A stretch of DNA of 49,888 nt from Clostridia bacterium (GCA_017381035.1 JAFOCW010000044.1:1-49888); one strand, 5' to 3'; positions 1-8,699 are shown, numbered from the stretch's first letter. The notes: generated from the sequence alone by a model not told the origin. Numbers and translations: made by a program.

Positions 1-318
1 GCCACCAACAATAGCAACCTTTTTAATGCCGTCGGTTTCGGTGGCTTTACCTAACGGGCCCACAAAGTCGGCAATATATTCGCCTTCTTCTTTTGCGTTT
101 AAAAGCGCAGTAGAAGAACCAATAATTTGGAAAATAATTCTGACGGTGCCCTTTTCTCTGTCGTAACCCGAAATGGTGAGGGGTATGCGTTCACCGTCTT
201 CATTAACACGAAGAATAATAAACTGGCCTGCCTCTGCCTTTTTGGCAACAAAGGGTGCGTCGATGTCCATAAGCGTAACTGCAGGGCTTAAAATTTTCTT
301 CCTTACAATTTTATACAT
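1..318 (-). CDS. Ferredoxin-NADP reductase alpha subunit (NfnA-like), partial
   Basis: The first 106 codons of a minus-strand gene that runs off the left edge. The translation begins MYKIVRKKILSPAVTLMDID and contains RIPLTISGYDR, which matches the FAD-binding RxPLTI(S/T) signature of the ferredoxin-NADP reductase fold, and ends in AIVGG, the start of the nucleotide-binding Rossmann strand. This is the pattern of the small subunit of NADH-dependent ferredoxin:NADP oxidoreductase (sulfide dehydrogenase-like), which balances ferredoxin, NADH and NADPH pools in the cytoplasm. The ATG start (316-318) has an AAGGAG box nine bases upstream. The partner subunit would lie outside the window. A dihydroorotate dehydrogenase electron-transfer subunit (PyrK) is the main alternative because it shares this fold. 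Confidence 0.75.
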   Translation of the reverse strand, partial: MYKIVRKKILSPAVTLMDIDAPFVAKKAEAGQFIILRVNEDGERIPLTISGYDREKGTVRIIFQIIGSSTALLNAKEEGEYIADFVGPLGKATETDGIKKVAIVGG

Positions 319-327
319 CAAGTGGAA

Positions 328-379
328 CTCCTTAAAATAAACTTAGTAACATTTTAGCACAATAAAGTGAAAAAATCAA
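328..379 (-). promoter_or_regulatory. Promoter and RBS of the nfnA-like gene
   Basis: On the minus strand, -35 TTGATT (374-379) and -10 TAAAAT (351-356) are separated by 17 bases. The AAGGAG ribosome binding site lies at 328-333. Seen in sequence; activity is inferred. Confidence 0.55.
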
Positions 380-434
380 CCATACGCTAGGCTATTTTTT
401 GCATAAATCTTAATATAAAAGCAACACTATTTTT

Positions 435-788
435 ATGAAAAATAAATTACTGACTTACACTTTTGGATTTTTTATTGGAATAATTAACGGACTTCTTGGT
501 GCAGGGGGCGGTATGCTTGCGGTACCTGCCCTAAAAAAACTGTCCCTGTCTACTAAGGATGCCCACCGTAACGCAATTGCGGTAATACTGCCGCTTAGCA
601 TACTTTCGGCGGTACTCTATCTGCTTCGTGGCGACGTCGCCCTTTCTGACAGCTTCGTGTTTATACCAAGCGGTCTTGTAGGCGCAGGGGTGGGAACATT
701 GCTGCTTAAAAAAATCTCGCCAAAATGGCTAGCTGTAATTTTCGGCGCATTTATGGTTTATACGGGGGTGCGACTTTTACTTAGATGA
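435..788 (+). CDS. TSUP (TauE/SafE, DUF81) half-size permease, first half
   Basis: 117 residues, membrane protein with about four hydrophobic segments. The N-terminus has the TSUP signature GxxxGxxxGLLGAGGGML followed by VPAL. TSUP exporters normally have about 250 residues made of two homologous halves; this is only one half. The stop codon overlaps the start of the next gene (ATGA at 785-788), and the next protein is the other half, so the two are translationally coupled and probably assemble as one transporter. Substrate unknown; the family moves sulfite, sulfoacetate and other organic anions. No clear Shine-Dalgarno precedes the ATG. Confidence 0.75.
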   Translation: MKNKLLTYTFGFFIGIINGLLGAGGGMLAVPALKKLSLSTKDAHRNAIAVILPLSILSAVLYLLRGDVALSDSFVFIPSGLVGAGVGTLLLKKISPKWLAVIFGAFMVYTGVRLLLR

Positions 789-1162
789 TTTGGGACGTTA
801 TAGCAGGCTTTCTTTCGGGCGCAGTAGGCGCAATGGGTCTTGGCGGCGGTGCGGTACTGCTTATTTATCTTGCCCTTTTTAAAGATACCGACCAGCTTAA
901 AGCACAGGGCATAAATTTGCTGTTTTTTATACCCGTTGCGGTAGTTTCGCTTATAATTTATGCGGTTAAAAAACAAATTAAATGGCGCATAGTTTTACCT
1001 CTTGCGGCCTGCGGACTTGTGGGTGCGGCGGCAGGTTTTTATCTTTCGGGACTTATAGGCAGTAAAATTATTGCAAAGGTTTTCGGCGGACTGCTTGCTT
1101 TAATGGGTGCTTGGCAGATAATCTCTGCTCTAAAAAACAAGCAAAACAACAAAGATAACTAA
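785..1162 (+). CDS. TSUP (TauE/SafE, DUF81) half-size permease, second half
   Basis: 125 residues, hydrophobic, with the matching second-half signature GAMGLGGGAVLL near residue 20 and a basic/polar tail. It overlaps the upstream half by four bases (ATGA). The two signatures are related but not identical, as expected for the two repeats of a TSUP protein carried on separate polypeptides. There is no sign of a recent frameshift: both ORFs have proper starts and stops, and a single-base change would not simply fuse them without losing the second start context. The next gene has its own promoter beginning at 1168. Confidence 0.75.
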   Translation: MIWDVIAGFLSGAVGAMGLGGGAVLLIYLALFKDTDQLKAQGINLLFFIPVAVVSLIIYAVKKQIKWRIVLPLAACGLVGAAAGFYLSGLIGSKIIAKVFGGLLALMGAWQIISALKNKQNNKDN

Positions 1163-1167
1163 ACCCC

Positions 1168-1215
1168 TTGAAACAAATGTTTTTTTATGCTATAATCAAA
1201 AAAGAATATTTGTTC
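1168..1215 (+). promoter_or_regulatory. lexA promoter with LexA operator
   Basis: -35 TTGAAA (1168-1173), a 17-base spacer and a consensus -10 TATAAT (1191-1196). Just downstream lies GAATATTTGTTC (1204-1215), which differs at one arm position from the Firmicutes LexA box GAACnnnnGTTC. Its position over the transcription start fits LexA autorepression. The same layout is seen upstream of dinB at 23.4 kb. Confidence 0.8.
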
Positions 1216-1227
1216 GGGGGGATTTTA

Positions 1228-1815
1228 TTGTCAAGACCCACACTAAATGAAAAACAGTTAAAGGTTTATAATTTTTTGGTAAAAGCCATAAGTGGCGGCT
1301 TTCCGCCAACCGTGCGTGAAATTTGTGCCCAGTCGGGCATAAAATCTACTTCCACCGTTCACGCAATACTCAGTGCGCTTGAAGAAAACGGCTATATTGA
1401 AAGGGACCCGCGCAACTCACGTTCCATTCGTATTGCAGGCACCGCCCAGGCGGCACAGGTGCCCGTAATAGGCAGGGTAACGGCAGGTCAGCCCATCTTG
1501 GCGGTTGAAGAAATTACCGATTACATACCTTATGCCGCATCTTCTTCAGAAGGGCTTTTTGCATTAAAGGTTGTAGGCCTTAGTATGAAGGACGTCGGCA
1601 TACTCGACGGCGACCTTGTTATTGCCGATAAAGATGCACACTGTCGCTCGGGCGATATTGTTATAGGTATGGACGGCGACGAAGCCACCGTAAAAAGACT
1701 GCTTATCAAAGACGGGCAGGTAATCTTTATGCCCGAAAACCCCGATTTCGACCCAATCTACCCCGAAAATCCTTCGGTGCTCGGCAAGGTAATCGGCAGC
1801 TACAGAAGGTATTAG
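1228..1815 (+). CDS. lexA: LexA repressor
   Basis: 195 residues from the TTG at 1228, chosen because GGGGGGA ends five bases upstream and the protein then begins [10 protein letters not shown] as in LexA. Residues 1-70 form the winged-helix DNA-binding domain ([29 protein letters not shown]). The autocleavage site is Ala86-Gly87 in VTAGQPI, the catalytic serine is Ser119 in GLSMKD and the lysine is Lys156 in ATVKRL. LexA represses SOS genes and cleaves itself when bound to RecA filaments. An in-frame start at 1168 would lie inside the -35 box and is rejected. Confidence 0.96.
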   Translation: MSRPTLNEKQLKVYNFLVKAISGGFPPTVREICAQSGIKSTSTVHAILSALEENGYIERDPRNSRSIRIAGTAQAAQVPVIGRVTAGQPILAVEEITDYIPYAASSSEGLFALKVVGLSMKDVGILDGDLVIADKDAHCRSGDIVIGMDGDEATVKRLLIKDGQVIFMPENPDFDPIYPENPSVLGKVIGSYRRY

Positions 1816-1819
1816 TATT

Positions 1820-2266
1820 ATGAAAAAATTTGTTGAAATATTTACAGACGGCGCCTGTTCGGGCAACCCGGGGCCTGGCGGTTGGGGTGCAGTTTTGAGG
1901 TTCGGCTCTGCCGAAAAGGAACTAAGCGGCGGCGAAAAAGAAACCACAAACAACCGTATGGAGCTTACCGCCGTAATCGAAGCGCTTTCGGCGCTGAAAG
2001 AGCCCTGCCGTGTAAAACTCACAACCGACTCTAAATATGTGTGCGACGCCATACTTAAAGGTTGGGTGTATTCCTGGCAGAATAACGGCTGGCGCAAGGC
2101 AGATAAAAAGCCGGCTTTAAATGTAGATTTGTGGGAAAAATTATTACCCCTTCTTAACACCCACGAAGTAGAGTTTTGTTGGGTTAAAGGACATGCAGGA
2201 CACCGTGAGAATGAGCGTTGCGATTCACTTGCAGTAGCTTTTTATAAAAATCTTTTATTAAAATAA
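1820..2266 (+). CDS. rnhA: Ribonuclease HI
   Basis: 148 residues, close to the usual 150-155. It degrades the RNA strand of RNA-DNA hybrids. The four acidic metal ligands are present: Asp10 ([14 protein letters not shown]), Glu48 (NNRMEL), Asp70 (TTDSKYV) and Asp135 (NERCDSLA), with the catalytic-loop His125 in GHAGH. The gene starts four bases after the lexA stop, so the pair is probably cotranscribed from the LexA-regulated promoter. Confidence 0.96.
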   Translation: MKKFVEIFTDGACSGNPGPGGWGAVLRFGSAEKELSGGEKETTNNRMELTAVIEALSALKEPCRVKLTTDSKYVCDAILKGWVYSWQNNGWRKADKKPALNVDLWEKLLPLLNTHEVEFCWVKGHAGHRENERCDSLAVAFYKNLLLK

Positions 2267-2297
2267 GGAAAATTTTGTAAAAAAGTAATTTTTTGCT

Positions 2298-2327
2298 ATT
2301 TACTTTTATAAATAAAAGTAGTAAAAT
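2298..2327 (+). promoter_or_regulatory. Palindrome in the nifJ upstream region, possible operator and promoter
   Basis: TACTTTTAT-aa-ATAAAAGTA (2301-2320) is a perfect inverted repeat with 9-base arms and a 2-base centre. It sits between a possible -35 (TTTACT, 2298-2303) and a possible -10 (TAAAAT, 2322-2327). The 2-base loop and lack of G/C argue against a terminator and for a protein-binding site. No known operator was recognised. Confidence 0.4.
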
Positions 2328-2378
2328 AATTTTGTATGGATAAATATAATTCCATTTAAAAATCAAGGAGGAATTTTC

Positions 2379-5300
2379 ATGGCAAGAAAATTTAAAACCA
2401 TGGACGGTAACAACGCTGCGGCTCACGTTTCCTATGCGTTTACCGAAGTAGCAGGAATCTATCCTATTACACCGTCCAGTCCTATGGCAGACTATGTTGA
2501 CCAGTGGTCAGCTCAGGGACTTAAAAACATTTTTGGTACAACAGTTAAGGTTGCAGAAATGCAGTCCGAAGCAGGTGCAGCAGGTACCGTACACGGTTCT
2601 CTCGCCGCAGGCGCATTAACCACCACATACACCGCATCTCAGGGACTTCTTCTTATGATTCCCAATATGTACAAAATTGCTGGTGAGTTACTCCCTTGCG
2701 TATTCCACGTATCGGCTCGTTGCGTAGCTTCACACGCTCTTAACATTTTCGGCGACCATTCTGACGTATATGCATGCCGTCAAACCGGTTTCGCAATGCT
2801 CGCAGAAACCAACACCCAGGAAGTTATGGACCTTGGCGCAGTTGCTCACCTTGCAGCTATTAAAGGCCGTGTTCCTTTCATCAACTTCTTCGACGGTTTC
2901 CGCACCTCTCACGAAATTCAGAAAATTCAGGTATGGGATTTTGAAGACCTCAAAGAAATGTGCGATATGGACGCTGTTGAAGCATTCCGTGCACGTGCTC
3001 TTAACCCCGAACGTCCCGTAATGCGTGGTTCCCACGAAAACGGCGATATTTTCTTCCAGCACAGAGAAGCCTGCAACAAGTATTACGATGCAGTTCCTGC
3101 TATTGTTGAAGAATATATGGACAAGGTTAACGCTAAAATCGGTACCGATTATAAACTCTTCAACTACTACGGCGCACCCGATGCAGACCGTGTAATCGTT
3201 GCTATGGGCTCCATCTGCGACGTTGCAGAAGAAGTTATCGACTATTTAACCGCTAAGGGTGAAAAAGTTGGTCTTGTAAAGGTTCGCCTTTACCGTCCTT
3301 TCTCTGCTGAACGTCTTGCAGCAGCAATCCCTGCAACTGCTAAAAAGGTTGCCGTACTCGACAGAACTAAGGAACCCGGCGCTCTTGGCGAGCCTCTCTT
3401 CCTCGACGTTGTTGCAGCTCTTGCAGCAATGGGCAGACAAGACCTTAAGGTTGTTGGCGGCCGTTACGGTCTTGGCTCTAAAGATACTCCTCCTTCAAGC
3501 ATCTTCGCTGTATATGATGAACTCCAGAAAGATGCACCCAAGGCTCAGTTCACATTAGGTATCGTAGACGACGTTACCGGCCTTTCACTCGAAGAAAAGG
3601 TTTCACCCAACACCGCAGCAGAAGGCACCAAGGAATGCAAGTTCTGGGGTCTCGGTGGCGACGGTACTGTTGGTGCTAACAAGAACTCCATCAAAATCAT
3701 CGGTGACCACACCGACAAATACGTTCAGGCATACTTCCAGTACGACTCCAAGAAGACCGGCGGTATCACCATTTCTCACCTTCGTTTCGGCGATAAGCCC
3801 ATCAAGTCTCCTTACTACATCAACAAGGCTGACTTCGTTGCTTGCCACAACCCCTCTTACGTTCTTAAGGGTTATAAAATGGTTAACGACGTTAAACCCG
3901 GCGGTGTATTCCTTATCAACTGTCAGTGGACTGCTGAAGAGCTCGACAAGCACTTAAACGCTGAAACCAAGCGTTACATTGCTCAGAACAACGTTCAGCT
4001 TTACACCGTTAACGCTATCGACCTTGCCGCACAAATCGGTATGGGCAAGCGCACCAACACAATTCTTCAGTCTGCATTCTTCGCACTTGCCGACATTATG
4101 CCCCGTGAAGATGCAATTCAGTATATGAAAGACGCTGCTACCAAGTCTTATCTCAAGAAGGGTCAAGACATCGTTGATATGAACCACAAGGCTATCGACG
4201 CAGGTGCAAATGCTTTCGTTAAAATCGACGTTCCTGCTGCTTGGGCAGACGCTGCAGACGATGTAGCAGAAGCTGCTTCCAACGGCCCCGAAAAGCTTGT
4301 TAAACAGGTTGATACCATCATGAAGCCGGTTGCTAAAATGGACGGCGACGCTCTTCCTGTTTCTGCTTTTGTTGATTATGCAGACGGTACCTTCGAACAG
4401 GGTGCTGCCGCTTACGAAAAGCGCGGAGTTGCAGTTATGGTTCCCGAATGGGACAACACCACCTGCGCTCAGTGTAACAAGTGCTCCTTCGTTTGCCCCC
4501 ACGCTACAATTCGTCCCTTCGCTATGACCGAAGAAGAAGTAGCTAACGCACCCGAAAATATGAAGCTCGGCACAAAGCCCATCTTCAAAACTCCTTACAA
4601 GTACACTCTCGCTGTTTCTCCGCTCGACTGTATGGGCTGCGGTGTCTGCGTAGGTGTTTGTCCCACCAATTCTCTTAAGATGGTTTCCCGTGAAAGCCAG
4701 GATGATCAGCAGGCAGTATTCGATTACTGCGTTGCAAGCGTTACCGAAAAGGAAGACGTTGCTTCTGCTGCTAACCTTATCACAAGCCAGTACAAGAAGC
4801 CCCTTCTTGAATTCTCGGGCTCCTGCGCAGGCTGTGCAGAAACCTCTTATGCTCGCCTTATTACTCAGCTCTTCGGCGACAGAATGTATATTTCTAACGC
4901 TACCGGCTGTTCTTCCATCTGGGGCGGTCCTGCTGCAACATCTCCCTACACTGTAGATGCTAAGGGCCACGGTCCTGCTTGGGCTAACTCCCTCTTCGAA
5001 GATAACGCAGAACACGGTATGGGTATGTACCTTGGCCAGAAGGCTATTCGTGACCAGCTTATTGAACAGGTTACCGAAATGGCTGCTTCCGACAAGGCAT
5101 CCGACGACTTCAAGGCTGCTGCTAACAAGTACCTTGAAACTGTAAACGACGGTGAAGCTAACGCAAAGGCTACCACCGCTCTTGTAGCAGAACTTGAAAA
5201 GGCTGCTGCAGAAGGTTGTCCCACTGCTTCTGCAGTTCTTTCCAAGAAAGAATATCTTTCTAAGAAATCTGTTTGGATCTTCGGTGGCGACGGTTGGGCT

Positions 5301-5921
5301 TACGATATCGGCTTCGGCGGTCTTGACCACGTACTCGCTTCGGGCAACGACGTAAACATCATGGTATTCGATACCGAAGTTTACTCCAACACCGGCGGTC
5401 AGGCTTCCAAGGCTTCTCAAATCGGTCAGGTTGCTCAGTTCGCAGCTGCAGGTAAGGCAATTGCTAAGAAATCTCTTGCAGAAATCGCAATGTCTTACGG
5501 TTATATCTACGTTGCTCAAATCGCAATGGGCGCAGACCAGAACCAGACCTTAAAGGCAATTAAGGAAGCAGAAGCTTATAACGGACCTTCCTTAATTATC
5601 GGTTACGCTCCCTGCGAAATGCACGCAATTAAGGGCGGTATGGTTAACTGCCAGAAGGAAATGAAGAAGGCTGTTGATTGCGGCTACTGGAATATGTTCC
5701 GCTTCAATCCTGCACTCAAGGCCGAAGGAAAGAATCCGCTTTCTATCGATAGCAAGCCTGCTACCACAGATTATAAGGAATTCATCCTTGGCGAAGCTCG
5801 TTACGCTTCACTTACACGTTCCTTCCCCGAACGTGCAGAAGCACTCTTTAACAAGGCTGCAGAAACTTCTAAGGAAGCTCGTGCACACCTCGAAAAGCTT
5901 GCTGAACTCTACGGCAAATAA
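2379..5921 (+). CDS. nifJ: Pyruvate:ferredoxin (flavodoxin) oxidoreductase, single chain
   Basis: 1180 residues, the normal length of the fused homodimeric enzyme that converts pyruvate and CoA to acetyl-CoA, CO2 and reduced ferredoxin. The N-terminal domain I has YPITPSSPMADY near residue 28. The ferredoxin-like insert has two CxxCxxCxxxCP sites (Cys696-706 and Cys751-761). The C-terminal TPP domain has GDGWAYDIG near residue 971 and NTGG near 1003. The proximal-cluster ligands fit Cys816, Cys819, Cys844 and Cys1091. A strong AAGGAGGAA ribosome binding site precedes the ATG. The codons are strongly biased (TTC, AAC, CTT, GCT), as expected for a very highly expressed gene. It supplies the reduced ferredoxin used by the hydrogenase downstream. 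Confidence 0.97.
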   Translation: MARKFKTMDGNNAAAHVSYAFTEVAGIYPITPSSPMADYVDQWSAQGLKNIFGTTVKVAEMQSEAGAAGTVHGSLAAGALTTTYTASQGLLLMIPNMYKIAGELLPCVFHVSARCVASHALNIFGDHSDVYACRQTGFAMLAETNTQEVMDLGAVAHLAAIKGRVPFINFFDGFRTSHEIQKIQVWDFEDLKEMCDMDAVEAFRARALNPERPVMRGSHENGDIFFQHREACNKYYDAVPAIVEEYMDKVNAKIGTDYKLFNYYGAPDADRVIVAMGSICDVAEEVIDYLTAKGEKVGLVKVRLYRPFSAERLAAAIPATAKKVAVLDRTKEPGALGEPLFLDVVAALAAMGRQDLKVVGGRYGLGSKDTPPSSIFAVYDELQKDAPKAQFTLGIVDDVTGLSLEEKVSPNTAAEGTKECKFWGLGGDGTVGANKNSIKIIGDHTDKYVQAYFQYDSKKTGGITISHLRFGDKPIKSPYYINKADFVACHNPSYVLKGYKMVNDVKPGGVFLINCQWTAEELDKHLNAETKRYIAQNNVQLYTVNAIDLAAQIGMGKRTNTILQSAFFALADIMPREDAIQYMKDAATKSYLKKGQDIVDMNHKAIDAGANAFVKIDVPAAWADAADDVAEAASNGPEKLVKQVDTIMKPVAKMDGDALPVSAFVDYADGTFEQGAAAYEKRGVAVMVPEWDNTTCAQCNKCSFVCPHATIRPFAMTEEEVANAPENMKLGTKPIFKTPYKYTLAVSPLDCMGCGVCVGVCPTNSLKMVSRESQDDQQAVFDYCVASVTEKEDVASAANLITSQYKKPLLEFSGSCAGCAETSYARLITQLFGDRMYISNATGCSSIWGGPAATSPYTVDAKGHGPAWANSLFEDNAEHGMGMYLGQKAIRDQLIEQVTEMAASDKASDDFKAAANKYLETVNDGEANAKATTALVAELEKAAAEGCPTASAVLSKKEYLSKKSVWIFGGDGWAYDIGFGGLDHVLASGNDVNIMVFDTEVYSNTGGQASKASQIGQVAQFAAAGKAIAKKSLAEIAMSYGYIYVAQIAMGADQNQTLKAIKEAEAYNGPSLIIGYAPCEMHAIKGGMVNCQKEMKKAVDCGYWNMFRFNPALKAEGKNPLSIDSKPATTDYKEFILGEARYASLTRSFPERAEALFNKAAETSKEARAHLEKLAELYGK

Positions 5922-5932
5922 TTAAAAATAGC

Positions 5933-5968
5933 AAAACCGGTCAGGCGACCCTGACCGGTTTGTTCTTT
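5933..5968 (+). terminator. Rho-independent terminator of nifJ
   Basis: Perfect 11-bp stem (5935-5945 with 5950-5960), loop CGAC, followed by a T-rich tract. Confidence 0.9.
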
Positions 5969-5984
5969 AAAACGGAGAAATTTA

Positions 5985-6872
5985 ATGGGTTATATACTTG
6001 CCTTTATAGCAATATTTTTTGCTTTAATGAAGGGCTTTTGCGGCAAAAAAATAAGCGACTACACCGCACGCCCCGAAGATGCGGCATACTACAATTTTAT
6101 AAGAATGTTGCTTTGTATTTTAATCGGCGCCGCATTAGTAGTTGCCGAAGGTACGGGCTTTAAAGTATCGGTAAATGTTCTTATAATATCTGCGCTTTCG
6201 GGTATTGCCCTTGCAGTTATGGTAATAAGCTGGCTTATGGCGGCAAGAAAAAGCGTTTATATGCTGGTCGACGTTTATTGTACGCTAAGCGTAGCAATTC
6301 CGCTTACCTTATCGGCAATATTTTATAAAGAAAAGGTTGACCTTTACGATGCTATCGGCCTTGTGCTACTTGTGTTGTCAACCTATCTGATAGCAGGGTA
6401 TAGCGCAAGCACCAAAAAGCAAAAACTTAAGCTTCACGAATACGGAATACTGTTTCTTGTGTTTCTTTCAATAGGTTTTACTAACTTCTTGCAAAAGGTG
6501 TTTATAAAGAATTCACAAGGTGAAAGTGTAACGGTTTTCAACTTTTATACCTACGTTTTTGCCGCAGCAGTTTTGTTTGTTTTCCTTCTTGTTACCAATA
6601 AGAATAAAACAGGTGAAAAAGCCAAGCGACCCATAAAGGCCTATATTCTTGTTTGCTTTATGGCAATAGCCCTTTTCCTTAATTCGCTTTTTGCAACACT
6701 TGCGGCAGGTAAACTTACCTCGGCCGAGCTTTACCCGTTAACACAAGGCTCAACCTTGGCGCTGGCTCCCGTAATGGCGGCTCTGTTTTTCGGCGAAAAG
6801 CCAAAGCCACGCCTTATTGTAGGCATAGTTCTTTGTTTTTCGGGCCTTATTATTATGAATGTATTAAAATAA
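5985..6872 (+). CDS. EamA/DMT-superfamily transporter
   Basis: 295 residues with about ten hydrophobic segments arranged as two EamA halves, the usual size of drug/metabolite transporters in the inner membrane. The late motif TSAELYPLTQGSTLALAPVMAALFFGE is split here for length: TSAELYPLTQGS, then APVMAALFFGEKP, resembling the second EamA domain. The ribosome binding site is GGAG at about 5973. It follows the nifJ terminator, and I see no strong promoter of its own. A convergent Lrp-family regulator lies directly downstream and might control it, as Lrp-type regulators often sit beside amino acid exporters; that is only inference. Substrate unknown. Confidence 0.8.
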   Translation: MGYILAFIAIFFALMKGFCGKKISDYTARPEDAAYYNFIRMLLCILIGAALVVAEGTGFKVSVNVLIISALSGIALAVMVISWLMAARKSVYMLVDVYCTLSVAIPLTLSAIFYKEKVDLYDAIGLVLLVLSTYLIAGYSASTKKQKLKLHEYGILFLVFLSIGFTNFLQKVFIKNSQGESVTVFNFYTYVFAAAVLFVFLLVTNKNKTGEKAKRPIKAYILVCFMAIALFLNSLFATLAAGKLTSAELYPLTQGSTLALAPVMAALFFGEKPKPRLIVGIVLCFSGLIIMNVLK

Positions 6873-6904
6873 AAGCCTTGTACTTTTGGTACAAGGCTTT
6901 TTCA
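6872..6904. terminator. Bidirectional terminator between the DMT transporter and the Lrp gene
   Basis: 12-bp perfect stem (6872-6883 with 6889-6900), loop TTTTG, with T-runs on the plus strand and a usable A-rich flank for the minus strand. It separates two convergent genes. Confidence 0.85.
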
Positions 6905-6908
6905 TTTA

Positions 6909-7352
6909 TTATAATAATTCTTCAACAAGTATACCGCGTGGCTCTTGTGGGGTAGAAAAGACAATTTGTGTTTCGGTTGTGCCAAACTCTTGAAGACGGT
7001 TAATAAAGTGGTCAAGGTTTTCGGTTGAATCGAACGCAACCTTTATAAGCATTGAATAGTGGCCGGTAACACAGTTGCACTCAAGTACGTTTGGGTGGGA
7101 ACAAATAAAGGGGTAAAATTCCGGCTTTCTGCTGGGAGCAAGACCCAAATTAACAAAGGCAACAACGGGGAAGCCTAATTTTTTATAGTTAAGCTTTACC
7201 GAATAGCCGCTAATAACGCCTTCGCTTTCCAATTTTTCAAGACGCGCAGCAGTTGCAGGTGATGAAAGATAAATATTTTCAGCAAGTTGCTTTAAAGGCA
7301 TACGTGCATTTTCTTCTAAAAGTGATAAAATTTTTAAGTCAATCTGGTCCAT
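6909..7352 (-). CDS. Lrp/AsnC-family transcriptional regulator
   Basis: 147 residues, the standard length. The N-terminus MDQIDLKILSLLEENARMPL and YLSSPATAARLEKLESEGVI (helix-turn-helix, residues about 20-50) are typical, and the C-terminal RAM domain has GHYSMLIKVAF and a final small helix. These proteins sense amino acids and bind DNA as octamers. The ribosome binding site GGAG is six bases upstream of the ATG. The target is unknown; the convergent DMT transporter is a candidate. Confidence 0.93.
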   Translation of the reverse strand: MDQIDLKILSLLEENARMPLKQLAENIYLSSPATAARLEKLESEGVISGYSVKLNYKKLGFPVVAFVNLGLAPSRKPEFYPFICSHPNVLECNCVTGHYSMLIKVAFDSTENLDHFINRLQEFGTTETQIVFSTPQEPRGILVEELL

Positions 7353-7409
7353 ATTTTTCTCCGCGCTTTAGTAAAAGTTGTTGACGCAAATAAATCGCGT
7401 ACGCTTAAT

Positions 7410-7438
7410 AATATAAATCAAAATGCCTTTAAAGTCAA
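7410..7438 (-). promoter_or_regulatory. Promoter of the Lrp-family gene
   Basis: Minus-strand TTGACT (7433-7438), 17-base spacer and TATATT (7410-7415). A small palindrome GCGTACGC (7397-7404) lies just downstream and could be an autoregulatory site. Confidence 0.65.
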
Positions 7439-7481
7439 GCGGTTTTAAAGAAAAAAATTAACTTTATAAATATTTTTCCTA

Positions 7482-7518
7482 ATAAAAAAAGAAAACACGA
7501 ATTTTTTCGTGTTTTCTT
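7482..7518 (-). terminator. Terminator at the end of the ech-hyp-adh operon
   Basis: 13-bp stem (7489-7501 with 7506-7518) with a 4-base loop, followed on the minus strand by a run of T. It lies directly after the alcohol dehydrogenase stop and ends the 12-gene operon. Confidence 0.9.
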
Positions 7519-7520
7519 GC

Positions 7521-8687
7521 TTAGTAACAGCAATTAAATATATCTTTTGCAACGTCTGCGTCAATTTCAACGTAACTTTTAATAGTTCTTGTGCGCTTCA
7601 TTGTGCAAAGCTCGGCAAGCTCTTCGGCCTTGTTTTCAATTCCGAATTCACGAAGCCTTTGTGGCATACCAATTTCTTTAAAGAAATTTTCAAGGGCTTC
7701 AATTCCAAGTATAGCGGCGATTTCATCGTTTTCTTCTTTAACGTCAAACACACCACGGGCAAACTGTGCAAAGCGTTTAATATTCTTGCCGCAAACATAT
7801 CTGCACCAGGCAGGGAAGAGCACCGCAAGACCTGCACCGTGGGCAATGTGGTCAAACATACCCGAAAGTGCGTGTTCAAGCTGATGAACGGCCAAAGCGT
7901 TTTCACGGCCGCAACCGGTCAGATTGTTGTGCGAAAGGGAAGACGCCCACATAATTGTTGCCCTGGCATCGTAATTGTGGGGCTCCGTCATTACAATTCT
8001 GCCTGCTTCCACAACCGATTTTAAAAGCCCTTCGGCAATTCGGTCGGTAAGGGGAGTATCGTCTACGGGGTAGAAATATCTTTCCATTGTGTGCGCCATA
8101 ATGTCCGAAATTCCGCAAGCCGTCTGGTACCGACTTACCGAATAGGTAAGTTCGGGGTTTAATATAGAGAAAAGCGGTCTTATATAATCGCCGCCGGTAC
8201 CTTTTTTAATACCAAGCTCGGTGTTTGTAAGCACGGCAGATGCGCTCATTTCGCTTCCTGCCGCCGAAATGGTAAGAACGGTGGCAACGGGTAACGCCTT
8301 GTCGGTGGAAACTTTTCCCATAGCAACGTCGAAAACGTCAAGGCTGCTTGAGGCACCAATAGCCGTAAACTTGGCCGAATCAATAACACTACCGCCGCCT
8401 ACCGCTAAAATAAGCTCTACATTTTCTTCATTCGCAAGCTTAATTGCCCTGTTTATAAAATCATATTTAGGGTTAGGCTCAACGCCGCCCATTTCAACTA
8501 TATCAATACCGTTTTCTTTAAGCGATGTCATAACGGTAGTGTAAAGGCCGCTTTTTTTAATGCTTCCCATTCCGTACTGAAGCATAATCTTTTTAAAGCC
8601 GTAGCCCTTTATTATTTCGCCAACGTTTGCTTCTTTTCCTTTGCCGAAAAAGATTTTTGTAGGTGTGTGAAAGGTAAAATCACGCAT
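7521..8687 (-). CDS. Iron-containing alcohol dehydrogenase (butanol dehydrogenase-like)
   Basis: 388 residues, the family's usual length. It would reduce aldehydes to alcohols with NAD(P)H. Sequence marks: FHTPTKIFFGKG at the N-terminus, the NAD-binding glycine motif AVGGGSVIDSAK near residue 95, and metal ligands in ISDIMAHTMERYF (Asp and His), VHQLEHALSG and HIAHGAGLAVLFPAW. It starts 12 bases after hypE behind an AGGAG site, so it is the last gene of the hydrogenase operon, an unusual place. That linkage suggests its activity is coordinated with H2 metabolism as an alternative electron sink. The exact substrate cannot be read from sequence. Confidence 0.92.
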   Translation of the reverse strand: MRDFTFHTPTKIFFGKGKEANVGEIIKGYGFKKIMLQYGMGSIKKSGLYTTVMTSLKENGIDIVEMGGVEPNPKYDFINRAIKLANEENVELILAVGGGSVIDSAKFTAIGASSSLDVFDVAMGKVSTDKALPVATVLTISAAGSEMSASAVLTNTELGIKKGTGGDYIRPLFSILNPELTYSVSRYQTACGISDIMAHTMERYFYPVDDTPLTDRIAEGLLKSVVEAGRIVMTEPHNYDARATIMWASSLSHNNLTGCGRENALAVHQLEHALSGMFDHIAHGAGLAVLFPAWCRYVCGKNIKRFAQFARGVFDVKEENDEIAAILGIEALENFFKEIGMPQRLREFGIENKAEELAELCTMKRTRTIKSYVEIDADVAKDIFNCCY

Positions 8688-8699
8688 AAGCTTCTCCTT

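Noticed and set aside
1564..2160. 198-codon minus-strand frame across lexA and rnhA
   Set aside because: Both overlapped genes are certain; the translation has no recognisable domain.
3954..5519. 521-codon open frame antisense to nifJ
   Set aside because: It mirrors the strongly biased codons of nifJ and encodes a low-complexity Ser/Cys/Val-rich sequence without motifs or RBS.
7509..8024. 171-codon plus-strand frame within the alcohol dehydrogenase
   Set aside because: Starts inside the terminator hairpin and is antisense to a clear enzyme.
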